A stretch of DNA of 64,000 nt from Eumeta japonica (taxonomy: Eukaryota; Arthropoda; Insecta; Lepidoptera; Psychidae), in assembly GCA_005406025.1 (NCBI GenBank), contig BGZK01002034.1:20648-84647 (forward strand). Direction: 5' to 3'. Each line of letters begins with the position of its first letter. Position 1 is the first letter of the stretch. Both the position numbers and the translations under genes were made by a program. Under the pieces are notes generated by a model, which worked only from the letters and a program-made list of their open reading frames with translations, was not told the DNA's origin and did not search any database. This document shows, in pieces, positions 62,774-64,000 of the stretch.

Positions 62774-64000
62774 GAATTTTTTCCAAATTCTGAGGAATAA
62801 ATTGGGTTTTTGGGAAAGCAGTGAATTCTTCCAAGTACAGACCATGTATGATGGAAGTCCAAGGGTCCTTTAATGATACCTAATGGTGGGATATCTGAAA
62901 TAATCTTGGAATCGAGGAAAACGCACTCAAAACTCAATTTTTTTTTTAATTTTTCCAAATTTCTGGAGATAAGTGGTACAAGTTTGGAAAACAGTAAATT
63001 CTTCAAAGTACAGACCATGTAATAGGAAATGGAAGTCCAAAGGTCCTTTATAGATACCTAATAGGTGGGATATCTGAAATAATCTTGGGAATCGAGAAAC
63101 ACTTTAAAAACTCAATTTTTTTTTGTACCAAATTTCTGGAGAGATAAGTGGGTTTTGGGAAAACAGTAAATTCTTCCAAGTACAGACCATGTGGAAATGC
63201 AGTCCAAGGGTCCTTCATTGCACCTATAAAGCAGTGGGATATCTAGAGATAATCTTGGAATCGGAAAACGCACTTTAAAACTCAATTTTTTTTTTTTTCC
63301 AAATTTCTGGAGAGATAGAGTGGGTTTTGGGGAAACGGTAAATTCTTCCAAGTAATGCATGCTGTGGAAATGGAAGTCCAGGGTCCTTTGATATTAATAG
63401 GTGGGATATCTGAAATAATCCGGGAATCGAGAAAAACGCACTTTAAAACTCAATTTTTTTTTAATTTTTCCAAATTTGGAGGAGATAAGTGGTTTTGGGA
63501 AATGAAATTTCCAGCAATTGAGATGTGTAGAATGGAAGTCAAAGGGTCCCTTTATGATACCACCTAATAGGTGGGATATCTGAAATAATCTTGGAATCAA
63601 GAAAAACGCACTTTAAAACTCAATTTTTTGAATTTTTCCAAATTTCTGGAGATAAGTGGGTTTGGAGAAAACAGTAAATTCTTCCAAGTACAGACCATGT
63701 GGAAATGGAAGTCCAAAGGGTCCTTTATGATACAATAGGTGGGATATCTGAAATAATCTTTGGAATCGAGAAAACGCACTTAAAAACTCAATTTTTTTTT
63801 TAATTTTTCAAATTTCTGGAGATAGAGTGGGTTTTGGGAAAAACGGTAATTCTTCCAAGTACGACCAATGTGGAAATGGAAGTCCAAGGGTCCTTTTATG
63901 ATACCTATAGGTGGGATATCTGAAATAATCTTGGGAATCGAGGAAAGAGCACTTTAAAAATCAATTTTTTTTAGATTTTCCAAATTCTGGAGGAGATAAG

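Larger units (their letters stand above)
48001..64000. repeat. Satellite array, degenerate right arm
   Basis: The same satellite continues in the same orientation to the end of the window, but nearly every monomer has several 1-6 bp indels. Recurrent changes are CAGTAAATT for CGGTAAATT, ATCAGAAA for ATCGAGAAA, AAAACAC for AAAACGCAC, and shortened CTGGAGATAAG ends. Extreme T runs occur at 54544-54565 and 62748-62773. The ACCTAATAGGTGGGATATCTGAAATAATCTT half stays better conserved than the AGTGGG-to-TGGAA half. It is either an old array flank no longer homogenised or a low-accuracy contig end. No gene or other element is seen. Confidence 0.9.

Noticed and set aside
52325..63567. Plus-strand open frames in the degenerate arm
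   Set aside because: They are the satellite read in sense with frames changed by indels. Their peptides match only other frames of the same repeat.
1..64000. CRISPR-like array
   Set aside because: Units are 175 bp and directly abutting, with no unique spacers and no cas genes, next to a eukaryotic retrotransposon.

Overview
The window is eukaryotic repetitive DNA. About 93% of it is one tandem satellite array with a monomer of about 174-181 bp, head to tail and in one orientation. From the spacing I estimate about 340 copies. The rest is a single 4.5 kb Ty1/copia-type LTR retrotransposon inserted into the array. There are no host genes, tRNA/rRNA genes or CRISPR arrays. The copia-type pol, and a primer-binding site complementary to the anticodon arm of initiator tRNA-Met (the half-tRNA primer arrangement known from Drosophila copia), suggest an arthropod, probably an insect. 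The species cannot be named from this sequence, and I do not recognise the satellite family.

Layout. 1-9778: satellite, with blocks of long monomers (about 177-181 bp; T6 in the GGG-T-GGG segment) alternating with shorter ones. 9779-14298: the retrotransposon, with identical 234-bp LTRs (TG...CA), a 5-bp CTTTA target duplication, PBS, gag-pol and polypurine tract. 14299-20340: satellite of mixed subtypes. 20341-33060: a highly uniform core of about 73 monomers of 174-175 bp, all carrying CTGAGGAG. 33061-48000: mixed subtypes again, with CTGGAGGAG returning and the first truncated monomers. 48000-64000: the same satellite, increasingly broken by small indels, CpG losses and long T runs. This is either the decayed flank of the array or a poorly polished contig end.

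The retrotransposon. TATA box, polyadenylation signal, PBS, Gag (UBN2-like region plus CCHC knuckle), protease (DSGA), integrase (HHCC, DD35E), reverse transcriptase (YVDD) and RNase H follow in the canonical copia order. The coding region is one gag-pol reading frame cut by four frameshifts. Three are single-base gains in A runs; the fourth lies in a GA/A tract. No nonsense substitution was seen apart from stops created by these shifts. With identical LTRs, this means either a very young copy that has just been disabled or an intact copy with homopolymer errors in the assembly.

No novel protein-coding system is present. The points worth attention are the satellite itself (nucleosome-plus-linker size, phased A-tracts, a uniform core between more variable flanks, a decaying arm) and the young nested copia element. 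The many minus-strand open frames in the array are a by-product of monomer lengths divisible by three.
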